Assembly (NCBI GenBank): GCA_021014945.1
Contig: MU266387.1
Location: forward strand, 1 to 64,000
Source of the DNA: Leucogyrophana mollusca
Taxonomy: Eukaryota > Basidiomycota > Agaricomycetes > Boletales
Length of the DNA stretch: 64,000 nt
Direction: 5' to 3'
In this document: in pieces, positions 11,131 through 21,115 of the stretch
How the letters are laid out: each line of letters begins with the position of its first letter
Position numbering within the stretch: the first letter of the stretch is position 1
Translations under genes and position numbers: made by a program
Notes under the pieces: model-generated
The model's input: only the letters and a program-made list of their open reading frames with translations
Database searches by the model: none
Told to the model about the DNA's origin: nothing

Positions 11131-12102
11131 ATGGCTTCAATCTCCTCACGGCGTCTGCGCAAGGAGCTGAATGAAATCAACGCAGAGGGGTGCCCATGTG
11201 GTTTGTATGAACCCCGATATCCGAAAATCTCGCTCAAGCAACTCCGGTTATCACAGGTATCAAGCTCCTCAACGCAGACAATTTCGAGACGTGGTTCTTC
11301 TCTATAGAGGTCTTGGGTGAAAGTTTATACCAGGTGAGAGCTACTTTCAAGCTTATCTGGTACCTGAGATACTTACTTACCGGCTTAAAGGGAGAGGTCT
11401 TCAAGCTGATGTTCCGTTTTGACTCGAGCTATCCTATATCGTCGCCCGCAGTCCAGTTTGTAGTCGGGCCAGACTCACAGGCGCCCATCCACCCAGTACG
11501 TCTTCGTCTGCTTTCGAGATAAGTCGAGGTACGGAGCATCTGACCTGTACTCAGCATGTCTACTCCAATGGCCATGTGAGTCCCATACACGTCCATTTCG
11601 TGCTATTTCTGACGCGCCGCAGATCTGTGCTTCTATCCTCGGAAACGAATGGTCTCCGGTTCTCAGTGTCTCTGCCGTGTGCGTAACTCTGCAAAGCATG
11701 CTCGCGTCGTGCAAGGTCCGTTATCGTTAATTTTGCACTTTGTCGAGTGCCACACTAACTGATATACAGGCCAAGGAGCGGTGCGGTTTGACATCTACTT
11801 CTCCAAATGCCTTTGTAATGAAGCTTTCACAGGCCCGTGGATAACGACAGGTACGTTCGATACGCGCCAGATAATCCAAAGAAGGTACGTTCTGGAGCAG
11901 CGTATTTGTGATACAATCTCCTGAATACATGTCCCACACAGACGCGTTTCCACTACGATGGTAAGTATCCCCACATTCAACATAACATCAGCTGACGAGA
12001 GTTCCCGTCTATTGTTACTTCTATTGCCAACGCAGATGACACGTACGTTTACGTGCTTGCTTATTGTTTAGCATCACACTAAGCACACCTTGCAGGGTGT
12101 GA
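11131..12102 (+). CDS. UBE2W-type ubiquitin-conjugating enzyme (E2)
   Basis: A protein of 153 aa from ten exons: 11131-11200, 11257-11333, 11391-11495, 11555-11575, 11623-11715, 11770-11780, 11833-11884, 11942-11960, 12036-12042 and 12096-12102. The product matches the UBE2W family over its full length (human ~151 aa): RLRKELNEI, FKLMFRFDSSYPISSPAVQF, HPHVYSNGHICASIL with catalytic Cys at ~93, EWSPVLSV, ERPVDNDRYVRYAPDNPKKT and the RFHYDDDTV terminus. UBE2W enzymes have HPH in place of the usual E2 HPN motif, seen here, and attach ubiquitin to protein N-termini. Exons of 21, 11, 19, 7 and 7 nt are inferred from conserved residues and GT-AG borders. The last two are the least certain: reading on from 12036 gives a slightly different C-terminus. 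Confidence 0.85.
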
Positions 12103-13149
12103 TTTGCGGGTCTTGTTGGAGGATTTCGCCTTCTATGTATAACACATGTTGTATCATCAAACGCAGAGAAGGCAATGCGAAACCCATCCCATGGATCAGT
12201 TCCATAGGAAATTTTACACCAAACTTTACTCACAAGCAGAAGCACGCGAACACCTCGGTGGTAGAAACGATATGCGGCAAGCTGTGCTTCCCTTTCCTCG
12301 TATCTCCTGCATATCTGGCCACTGCTGGATTTCCTATGACACCCGAGTGTTATTAATGACGGCTCAAAATGGATGAATTGGTCTAGCTATTGTGTGATTA
12401 CGAAAAGCCCACCTACATCCCTCCAGACACCAGGTAAATCGACTGTCACCTCCCTTACTCACGGCTCACTCTTGCGTTGCAGGACCTCTGATCCTGTATG
12501 CCTGATATAACGTGGAAAGGCTTGTGAGATCCAGATTCGCTTCTGAATCATACTCGAAAACCGGGACTCGTGAGGGGTTTTTGCGGTCACGTGGACACAC
12601 GACTTCATTAATACTTCAGAACTTGAAGCACACTCCTGCTTTTCTTTCGCTTCGTTTGATTCGCAGAAAGTGCCGAGATTATTATCTCTTTGCCAGTGTT
12701 AATTTCGCTGGTTTGCGGCTGTATATCAAAGGCAACCCGATGGTGACTACTCGTCGCCAGTCAGGTAGCTGTGGCTGCTACTTGTCAGGGGCCACGCACA
12801 GGCGCCGAAGGGTATGGAACGACTAATAGTGACAGTGCGAGATTCGATGGTCATACGGCTTGTGCTAGACACGAGTCTTCTATAACAGATCCCGAAGACG
12901 AGGAAGGCCATACAACAGTGATGGCAAAGGGGGTGAGGCTATGTGGCCTGTTGTCCTTGCGAAAAGGGCAGGTACACACAAAGAAGCGGGTTACTGAAGA
13001 ACTGAAGATCATGATATTTCCCAGACGACAGCCCAATAACTTTGCAATAAGTATACTTCGTACGAGGCTTGGTATATAGAGGATGTGATTCGTGCTTCTG
13101 ATAGTATACGTAAGATAGACTCGTCGACCATTATGATACCCAATACGAT
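12103..13149. other. Gene-poor stretch with weak exon-like ORFs
   Basis: About 1 kb 3' of the E2 gene. Short plus-strand ORFs occur (e.g. 12090-12356 and 12512-12826), but none resembles a family I know and none has convincing flanking splice sites. The stretch could be 3' UTR, a decayed gene or non-coding RNA. I do not assign a gene. Confidence 0.3.
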
Positions 13150-13690
13150 CCTTTTTTTTTAATACCGTTCCGCAATCCCAAGGTCCTGGCACACAACGTG
13201 CCCATCGCTGACCTGAAGAAGGGTAAGGGTTGTTTCCACTTTATGACACCTCCGATCTCTCTGTCCGTCTTTCTTTTTCAACCCCGTTGCAAACCCCGAG
13301 CTAACCGACCCGCCTGTGAAGGCGGTTCCGGCGTTGAAGCGACTCCATATGTGTCGTCTTCGAGCCCGAGATGAGTAAAGGGTGGTTTTCACCTGATAGA
13401 TCCGTGACTTCTCCATTCCCGGCCTATTTTTCAATCCCGTTCCGCAAATCCCCGCGACCGCGACGACCGACATCCTTGATGGTAATGTGGGCTCGACGAC
13501 GGAAGTGACTTGATGTGCGTGTCCAAGTCGTTGTGGAAGGGTAAGGGTGCTTTCCGATAAATACAAATCCCCGCCTGTTTTTCAATCCCGTTCCACTATA
13601 TCCAAGCCAACGCGAAAAGTCAGCGCCTTTGCGATGGCATTGGGAAGGGTAGAGGTGTTTTCTGATCGATGAGTTGTCCAACGTCTATTT
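13150..13690. repeat. Degenerate tandem repeat, ~110-160 bp units
   Basis: Two sub-motifs alternate four times. One resembles TTTTTCAATCCCGTTCCGCA, at about 13156, 13274, 13427 and 13577. The other resembles GAAGGGTAAGGGTTGTTTCC, at about 13217, 13373, 13535 and 13642. The units differ in length and are clearly diverged, so this is an old duplication. The minus-strand ORFs across it (with recurring GTGLKNR-like peptides) reflect the repeat and are not taken as genes. Confidence 0.75.
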
Positions 13691-13809
13691 GCCAAGTGTA
13701 AGGACGATGCTGGAGCGTGAATGGGGAAGTGGACTTTACCTTATTTTCAGAAGCTCCACATCGAAACCAAAATACGAACGATAGCTTGATAATAGCGTGA
13801 TCGACGTTG

Positions 13810-14165
13810 CCATTCGCAATGAACGGGTGTCGAGGCTGATGTCGTGATCGAAATGTATCACGAGAGGCGAAGAAGATAGAAATGTACTCGGCCCATTCGC
13901 AATGAGTGGGTTCTAAATCGGTAGTGTGGTCGAAAAGGCGTAGTGATGTGTTCAGCCCACTCGCAATGAATGGGTGCTAAAATTGGTAGCGTGGTCCAAA
14001 ATGCATAGTGATGTCTTCGGCCCGTTCACAGTGAGCGGGCGCAAAAATCGGCGGCATGGTCGAAGACCGACAGCACGGTGGATGTCCTGTCCCGTGACGC
14101 CACACGCAATGCATGGGCGCCCGAGGACCGACTTCCTGGTCGAAAACATTCGCACAAGGCGAAGA
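13810..14165. repeat. Hairpin-forming tandem repeat, ~64-82 bp units
   Basis: Five related units begin near 13810, 13892, 13956, 14021 and 14100. Each opens with a short inverted motif such as CCCATTCGCAATGAGTGGG, followed by a conserved tail (variants of GGTAGCGTGGTCGAAAA and TAGTGATGTCTTCGG). In units 2 and 4 the inverted motif can form a 7-bp stem around a 5-nt loop. The fourth pair is A-T in units 2 and 3 but G-C in unit 4, so both sides change together. The array ends just 3' of the acidic-protein gene (which is on the minus strand). Confidence 0.75.
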
Positions 14166-14260
14166 AAGCTGAAAAGACGATATAAAATAATCAGTAAAGA
14201 AGCCAGCAGCGGTATGGGATGGACTCACCAATTATAACAACTTCCGTACGGCCTCCAAAC

Positions 14261-16827
14261 CTACGTCCCCAACAACTTCGAGAACATGCCAAGAAGTGAT
14301 GACATCCCCGACTCGCCACCAAAATCATCTACCTCACTGTCCTCGTCATCCAAGTCAGCTCCGGCCATGTTGTCTGCCGAACCAACCATGCTTGAGAGCG
14401 ACGCCTCGATAACGCCATTGTTCACGATCTGCGCGATATGGTGGCCTTCTCCGAAGTTCAACCGGTCTGGACTTGACGGAATAAGATTACCGAACAGCGC
14501 AAGGAATGATGATGAGAGCGGCGCCACAGGGCCTGCATGGGATACGTCTGGCCCAAGGTCTGGGTGGTCCGCGTCGATGTCCAAGGGTAGGCTGGCACTA
14601 GCCACTGCTTCCTGGATAATCTTCAAGACTTCGAAAGAGTCGCTTGTGAACGTAGGCGCAAGTTGAGGATCGATAACTCCACCGCTGGCTCCCGCTAAGT
14701 TCCCATCGTCCTCATCATCCTCGTCATCACCAGAAGCCTTCTCAAGGCCTGTTGGCTGCATGAGCTCTTCCTCGATATATCCTCTGCTATCTTCTTCCGC
14801 CAGCTCGCCCATCCCATGGCATCGTTCCTCATTCTCCGACTCCCAGTCCTCGCTCAGCTGTTCCTCGACACTCCCTGCATCTTTATCCTCTTCAACCTCC
14901 AACACGTCGCCCATGTCGTCTTCGTCATCATCCTCGCTGGCACCGAAGGGCTTGCGCACCGGATCTGTTGGCCCCAAAGGCTCTTCCTCAAAGTCTTCTA
15001 AGTCCACTTCCACCACCTTGCACTCCTCTCCAGCATGTTTTTCCTCGGCATATTGAGCGTTCTCCTCCTCGGCAATATCCACCCACTTGTCGTCCATGTC
15101 GCCTTCGTCGTCATCCTCGTCGGTACCGAAAAGCTTGCACTCTAGATCTGTTGGCCCCATGCGCTCTTTCTCATCGTCGCCCACCACATTGGAATCCTCC
15201 CCACCGCGTTCTTCCTCAACATCTTCAGCATCCTCCACCCCGCGTCGCTCCTCCCGATTGTCTTTCTCGACCCAAACCTCGCCCATCCCATCAGTCTCGG
15301 CATACTCCACCACGACCCCCTCGTCCCCCTTACTAAACCCGACTTCCTCCAAGCAGTCGCCGACATGACTCGTCAACGCTTCGTGTTCCTTGCAGCTCAC
15401 AGTTTCCCCCAACCCTCCCACCGCAACTTGAATAAGTCCCATGACCCATTCCTCAGGTGTTGTCCAACGTGCTAAGCGTTCCTCTCGTTTGTACACGAGA
15501 GATAGGTAGTCGTAGTCGTCAACTCCGAACAGCTCTTGCAAAGACATCGAGTCCAGATCGACGAAGGGGACAGGCGAAGAAGTCGCCGCCTCGCACTCCA
15601 TGTGAGGTGGCTTGGGCAGGTCATCGACGCCGATGAGAGCATATGAACAGGGAGGGTCTTTCGGTTTTGTCGCCTTCGCGGAAAGGTCGCCACTCTCCAA
15701 CAATGACAATAGGTCGAACGCTGCTACAAGGGAAGACAGCTGCAATGACATGTCGTCGGCCTCCATGACGTTCAGATTTCCAAGGACGGTTGTGGAGGAA
15801 TGTGGTGTGATGGGCGGAAGACAGACAAGTTCATGGGACAGGAAGACGGTACTGGGAGAAGGGGGAACTAGCGGCTGCTCAGATACAGCAATCGAAGGTC
15901 GGGTATGAGCTTGGCACTCGATTGCGTGGTGGAAGTAAGCCGGAGTGAATTGTGCCTCCTCGACTGGGACCTCGAGGGGGTGGGCGGTGCGGAGCTTCGC
16001 CAGAGTCGGGGCAGTGTACCCAAGAACGTCGGGTTTCCTGATCCCGTGGTTGGCTCTTTTGCGTTTGGGAACTGAATCGCCCGGGTCACACTCGTATACG
16101 TCGTAGTTTTCGCCATGGGCACGGCGACGATGTACAACATGGGCGGGTGCTTCCTGGACGTTAGTAAGCTTGACTTCCGGTGAACGTGTGCGAGCTCGGA
16201 TAGCACGGGTTATCTTCAGACGCTCGATCCTTTCCGCAAAACTTTCATGGTGTAGCTTCTTGGGGAATCGCATGCCTTCCGCTAGAATAACGGGAGAAGG
16301 ACGAACGCGAATCCTTGGGGGGTCGAGAGAGTAAGGGAAAGAGGACAACTCGGGGGCCGGTAACTGAACCTGGTAGGTCGAGTCTGACTGGGGGGAGTTG
16401 TAAGGATTCACAGTAAAATTATAAATTGAGGTTGACTCACGCTCGCATTGACGCTATATCCTGGATGAGTCTTTGTGATACCTCGCACATCTAGCATGCA
16501 TATCTTCGCTAAGGGAGGGCCGTCGACAGCGCTGAGTCCCATCGACTTACGCTTGAGAGGGCTTCGTTGGTCGGCGGGGGAGGTCTCGTCAAGAAACTCG
16601 CCTCGTGCGATGTGGCGGGCATCAAGGATACGGATGAACCGCCTGCCCGCCGCATGCCTCGCCTCAATGATAGCTTTCTTGGCCACGCTCTCGCGGTAGT
16701 CCCGTAGAGCCTGGAGCCGAGCGGACCTTTCGGCGAGCGTCTCGTACGGATCTTTCTCCCATGGCCGGACCTCTGGCTTGTGGATGGCGTAGACAGAGAG
16801 AGAGATGCGCTTCATAGTAGAAGACAT
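14261..16827 (-). CDS. Large acidic orphan protein
   Basis: A protein of 837 aa from exons 16827-16441 and 16387-14261. The intron is GTGAGT...CAG, phase 0. No family recognised. The N-terminal exon (129 aa) is basic and helical, with TLAERSARLQALRDYR (~30-45). A similar stretch, SFAERIERLKITRAIR, recurs early in exon 2, suggesting an internal duplication. Residues ~500-720 are strongly acidic, with imperfect repeats built on GPTD...FG..EDDDE (three copies). A basic PKRKRA patch could be a nuclear signal. The C-terminal 150 residues are less biased (IDADHPDLGPDVSHAGPVAP, LFGNLIPSSPDRL). Long acidic segments are common in histone- or RNA-binding nuclear proteins, but no function can be assigned. 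Confidence 0.7.
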
Positions 16828-17249
16828 CTTGAAAAAAAATTGGAGTGTTTGTTCTTTGTGCGCTGGATAAAATGGTATACGATGAAGAAAGGGAGAAGAG
16901 GATGCGATGCTTATGAGCTCGGCGGACTTTGGAGTTTGGAATACTGTCAGCCCAACAATCAAGACGCGACGCGACGCGACGCAGTCACGTGCATTGACTT
17001 TGGCACTCAGTACTCAGCACTGGAACACTGGTAGCGAACCATTTGGATTCCAACCTTTACGGTCTAGTTTCTGCTCTCATAGACGACTCAGCTCAAAAAC
17101 CAGAACGAGGATGAAGTCTGGAACTTACCTGATAGCTTCACTCGCGTTTCTCTCGAATCAGGTATAAAGAAGCTATGTTGCTCATCCATGTAATAAACGT
17201 GATTATACTGCGTACCGTGTAAAGGGAGTTGTCTCTAGAATGTCGCTGA
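16828..17249. promoter_or_regulatory. Upstream region of acidic-protein gene
   Basis: A 422-bp spacer between the acidic-protein start and the 3' end of GET3. It contains four perfect GACGC repeats (16963-16982) followed by a CACGTG E-box (16986-16991). These are possible regulatory sites for the acidic-protein gene, by position only. Confidence 0.35.
16963..16982. repeat. (GACGC)4 microsatellite
   Basis: Four perfect tandem copies of GACGC, about 140 bp upstream of the acidic-protein start codon. Confidence 0.9.
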
Positions 17250-18604
17250 TCAATCCAGCTTAGGCACATATGGCTCTACAAGCATCTTGCTGAACTCCTT
17301 CAACTTCTGTGGGCCCCGAACTTCTTCTGTCAGCAAAGGAAGTTGAACGATATGGAAGAACTCGTCATAGAGCTCGTGAGCTTCGGCAAGATATTTCTGT
17401 TGCATCTTTCTCCGCACTTGACAGTGCTCACAGTTGGATGCTTTTGGGATCAGCTTAGAAGATGCTTGGAAGGCAGTAGTGAGAGCCTCACATGTCTTGG
17501 GGAACAACAGCTGGTTAACGACGATATTGTGTGTGTCAATCTCGTAAGCCGTAAGTTCTTGCACAAGTCGTTCGGTCTCATATAGCGACAAGAACTCTGA
17601 GATGCAGACACAAACAAAAGTCGTTTTTTCCTGAAGTTTGAAAGGTTTAGCAAAGTAGTATGGGCGTGATAGCATACGCACAGGGTCCTTGAACTGCGTG
17701 TTGACCTCGTTGATGACAGCTCGCATGGATTCAAGCTTGGCGAACATGTCTTCCTGGGAGTCTTGTTGGCCGCCCATCATACTGGACATCTGTCGGATCA
17801 TAGGTCCAAACTGTCCACTAAGAGTGCTGAGCTTGCCTAAGGCCTTCTCTAGCACCGTTGGGAACGACAGGAAGCGTAGAGTGTGCCCCGTTGGTGCGGT
17901 ATCAAACACAATAACTGAGTATTCCATCGACTTCACGTGTCTGAAAGTATATCAGAGGAAACCAGGGAAATAGCACATCGCGACAAACTTCATGATCTCA
18001 GCAAAACTCATTGCTTCGTCAACACCGGGAATTGCGAACGCTAGGTCTTGCATCATCGACCCCATCATGCCATTTGAATCCGCTATAGTTGCATCAGATA
18101 TCAGGCGAGGAAAGGATTCACGAGGGAAAAACCCACATTGCTCAACCATCTCTTGAATTGCGCTCGTTGGGTCAATTTCCATGGCGGAGAGGTTGTCAAA
18201 GCCATTGACTTTCGTCGCGTCTTTGGAGAACTTCTGCCCAAAGGCATCCGATAGATTGTGAGCAGGGTCAGTGGACTGTCAGATAAATGGATATGTATTA
18301 GCACTACCCGAGATTTCAGACAACGACGTACAATGAGGAGAACCGATTCTCGGCACTGCGCAAGTTGTATAGCCAGAGAACACGAGGTGGTCGTCTTGCC
18401 TGGACAAACGTATCAGCCGGGCTACTTGCATCACTGTATCAACTTCGACTAACCAACACCACCCTTTCCTCCTGCAAGATGACCCGAAAGGTGAGCAATT
18501 GATTACGCGGCAGAGCAGGAGCTGAACGTGCCGCAAAAGATCCATTTCAGCGACTTTTGATCCAGGACGTTCTGGAGAGTTGGCGGTAATATTTCCGATG
18601 CCAT
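17250..18604 (-). CDS. GET3: Get3/ArsA-type ATPase of tail-anchored protein insertion
   Basis: A protein of 378 aa from exons 18604-18532, 18471-18454, 18399-18332, 18275-17989 and 17940-17250. Get3 is the cytosolic dimeric ATPase that carries tail-anchored proteins to the Get1/Get2 receptor at the ER. Seen: deviant Walker [16 protein letters not shown] (~25-40), switch [18 protein letters not shown]-loop [16 protein letters not shown], and the zinc-binding CEHC pair near the C-terminus. A methionine-rich client-binding stretch, [11 protein letters not shown], is present. Exon 2 is an 18-nt microexon holding most of the P-loop. The intron before it appears to use a GC donor (TGCG|GCACGT), because no GT donor keeps the frame. 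The start Met is just before [20 protein letters not shown]. Confidence 0.93.
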
Positions 18605-18826
18605 GTTCGTTGCTAAAAAGTCGAGCTGGATGAGAGATGCAGAGGAAAATCGTGAAGGTTTTATGCAAGATGAAGTTCGGCCTAAAGTGCTGATCGAGGG
18701 CGGGTGTGGCAAGCCGAGCCTGGTTTCTCCGGCACGCCACCAACGGATTCCACTGCGCACTCAAACATTCTACCGGAATCGTTCATACTTACGTGGCAAT
18801 ACGGAATCTACTAGTGGACTAGTACC
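18605..18826. promoter_or_regulatory. Divergent GET3/SRP68 promoter
   Basis: 222 bp between the start codons of GET3 (minus) and SRP68 (plus), so one short region must drive both. No coding sequence lies in it. Confidence 0.6.
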
Positions 18827-20969
18827 ATGACAGACAATACCCTCTCATTCCGAGGTAGGCATCAATATCTTGATCGTGGATCAAAATCTCAGCTCTTTGC
18901 ATCACTCAAGCGTTGCAGCTTGCCAACGAGCAGAGGAATGCTTATGGACTCAGATACAATGACTTTACGCGTTATCGGAAACATTGCGCTAATAGGACCC
19001 ACCGCCTGCGATCGTCGTTGAAGATGACTCACGGGAAAGGTCGAGAATTCAAAAAGTTACCTCCGCTTACAACAGACAACATCAAAGATGGCCAGTCAGT
19101 AATCCTCTTTTCAAGTTGGACGAGTAATAAATGCTCCCTTGATAAGTTTACAGCTCCTGCTCTTCGAAGCTGAGCGGGCTTGGGCATACTCCCAAGATCT
19201 TGCCGCTCAAGCCTTGCAGCCGACAAATGAGGACCAGGCCGGTACACTTAGACACAGTGCAACGGGACGCTTCCGTCGTGCAGTCAACTGGTCCACACAG
19301 CTGTTATCGCACTCTCAGTCGTTGTGTGCAGCTTCACGCCTTTCAGCTGAAGGGCTCATTCAAGTCACCATCTATACTCTGATCGTAAACGGCCGCTTCC
19401 TACGTTATCGAGACGATTTCGAAGATGCACTCATCCAATTGAGTGTAGCAAGGCACCTCCTCGATGAGTTGGCTAGTCGTGCTGTAACCAGTAGAGATCA
19501 GGCCCTGGCGACCTTGTTTGCGGATGACATCGGACCAGAAATCAGGTATTGCGCCCACGAGCTTGGTCGGGCAAAGGCATATGATGTGGATGCCATTGTC
19601 GCGGAGCTATCATCCAAGTATAGGAATGATATTGTGGAGGGATGCGAGGCGTTGTTGGAGAAATTCAGGAAGGAGGGTGAAGCCTCGGGCAAAGGTGAAA
19701 GCAGGAAGAAGCTTGCGACGTTGATGTGGGAGGATCAACCCGTCCCAGTGCGAAACCCGGAACTCGTGGATGTTCTGTTGCGAGTACAAGATGCCGAGAC
19801 GAAGATTTTGGCCTCTCGACAGAAGAAGAACGCAGAGGCCGAGGACGACAAGGAGGCGAAGAAGAGCAAACAGGGGAAAGCTCACGGATCGAAGAAAGGA
19901 GTTGCGGCATACGATGCGATTTTGCTTGCCCTGAGCGACGCGGAAGATGTCGCTAGGAAGCTCATGGAGGCCCAACAGGTGCACTTTCTAATTTTCTGCA
20001 CCGAGCAATGGCTTGATCAACTTGTACCTTAGCAAACTGGGGGAAGCTCCACAGGATCTGCGGCTGGAACGCGGGACATCCAGTTCATCCACGCCTACAT
20101 TGTATACCAACTGCTCTCTCGGCGTATTCAGCGTGATCTTCTCCTGATCTCGGTGCTACTCAGCTCTCACCGCCCCCAGCCTTCCCATCCCACGCCAAAG
20201 GGGCAAAAAGCGACAGCCGCGCTGTCCAAAAGCAAGAAAGAACAAGTGGATGCACGTTTGTACCCCGCAGTCGTGAAGTTGCTAGACACCGTGGTACAGA
20301 GTCTCACGCAAATGCGGAACCTTAGCATTGTGGACGAAAGCCCAGATCTTGCCTCAGCTGTGGAAGCGCGACTGACTTTCACAAAAGCTCGGAGGTCAGC
20401 TTGTTGGTTTGTCATTGTACACTTCGAGCCTCATCTTATTTCCTAGATGTTCGTACCTTGGTCAATGCTATGTTGGGGTGAAGAAACACGCAGAAGCCTT
20501 AACTTTGATACAACATGCCATAATTCACCTCCGCGAGACCCGCTCAACGCTCACGACGTTCGACGTGGACCCAATAGCATCCGGCTCTCCGGCATTTTAC
20601 CCCCTCTCAAGCCCTGACGTTGATGATCTCGAAGCTTCCATCGCTCAAGACGGGCTCCAGTTTAAAAACGAGTGGTTCGATTACAATGGCGGATCGATCA
20701 ACGGGGATAGTAAAACGTACAAGAAGCCACTGTTCTTCGATATTGCTCTCAATTACGTGCAGTTGGATATGGACAGGCTGCAGCAGAGAGCGGGCAAGGC
20801 TCCTGCACCGCCTGTGGCGTTGGCAGCACCTGTACCAGTCGAGGCGGAGAAGAAGCAGCCTGCAAAGTCTAGGTTAGAGGAAGTGGTGCGCCCTGCTACT
20901 CCTGAGCCCGAGGCTCCAGCTCGTGGTGGTTTGAGCAGTCTTCTTGGCGGATGGTGGGGCAGAAAATAG
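18827..20969 (+). CDS. SRP68: Signal recognition particle subunit SRP68
   Basis: A protein of 642 aa from exons 18827-18854, 18911-19094, 19147-19978, 20033-20394 and 20447-20969. SRP68 binds SRP RNA and SRP72 in the particle that targets nascent chains to the ER. The N-terminal RNA-binding domain is clear: LQLANEQRNAYGLRYNDFTR, HCANRTHRLRSSLKMTHGKG and LQLLLFEAERAWAYS. Later blocks are typical of the family (IQFIHAYIVYQLLSRRIQRD, RCSYLGQCYVGVKKHAEALT, FFDIALNYVQLDMD). A basic Lys-rich stretch lies near residue 300. The tail GGLSSLLGGWWGRK ends the protein, a pattern also seen in other fungal SRP68. Its 3' end converges on KU80, 146 bp apart. Confidence 0.94.
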
Positions 20970-21115
20970 GCGAAAGGTTTTCATCTACAGTATGTTCGTT
21001 GTACCATCCTCTCGTACGGCCGATCAAATCAAAATGGTGAATATATAGGAGTAAACATAAAGTCGATACACCGTCAGGCTTCGTAAAGTACAAGGAATGG
21101 CTGAAAAACAACGAA

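Noticed and set aside
13159..13681. Minus-strand ORFs with repeated GTGLKNR peptides
   Set aside because: They follow the degenerate DNA repeat and change frame between units, so the peptide repeats are a by-product.
13810..14165. CRISPR-like spaced repeats
   Set aside because: The genome is eukaryotic, spacers are themselves repeated and the units are diverged; no cas genes are present.
14760..15368. Ser/Pro-rich ORFs on the plus strand opposite the acidic-protein gene
   Set aside because: They are antisense shadows of the Glu/Asp-rich coding repeats.
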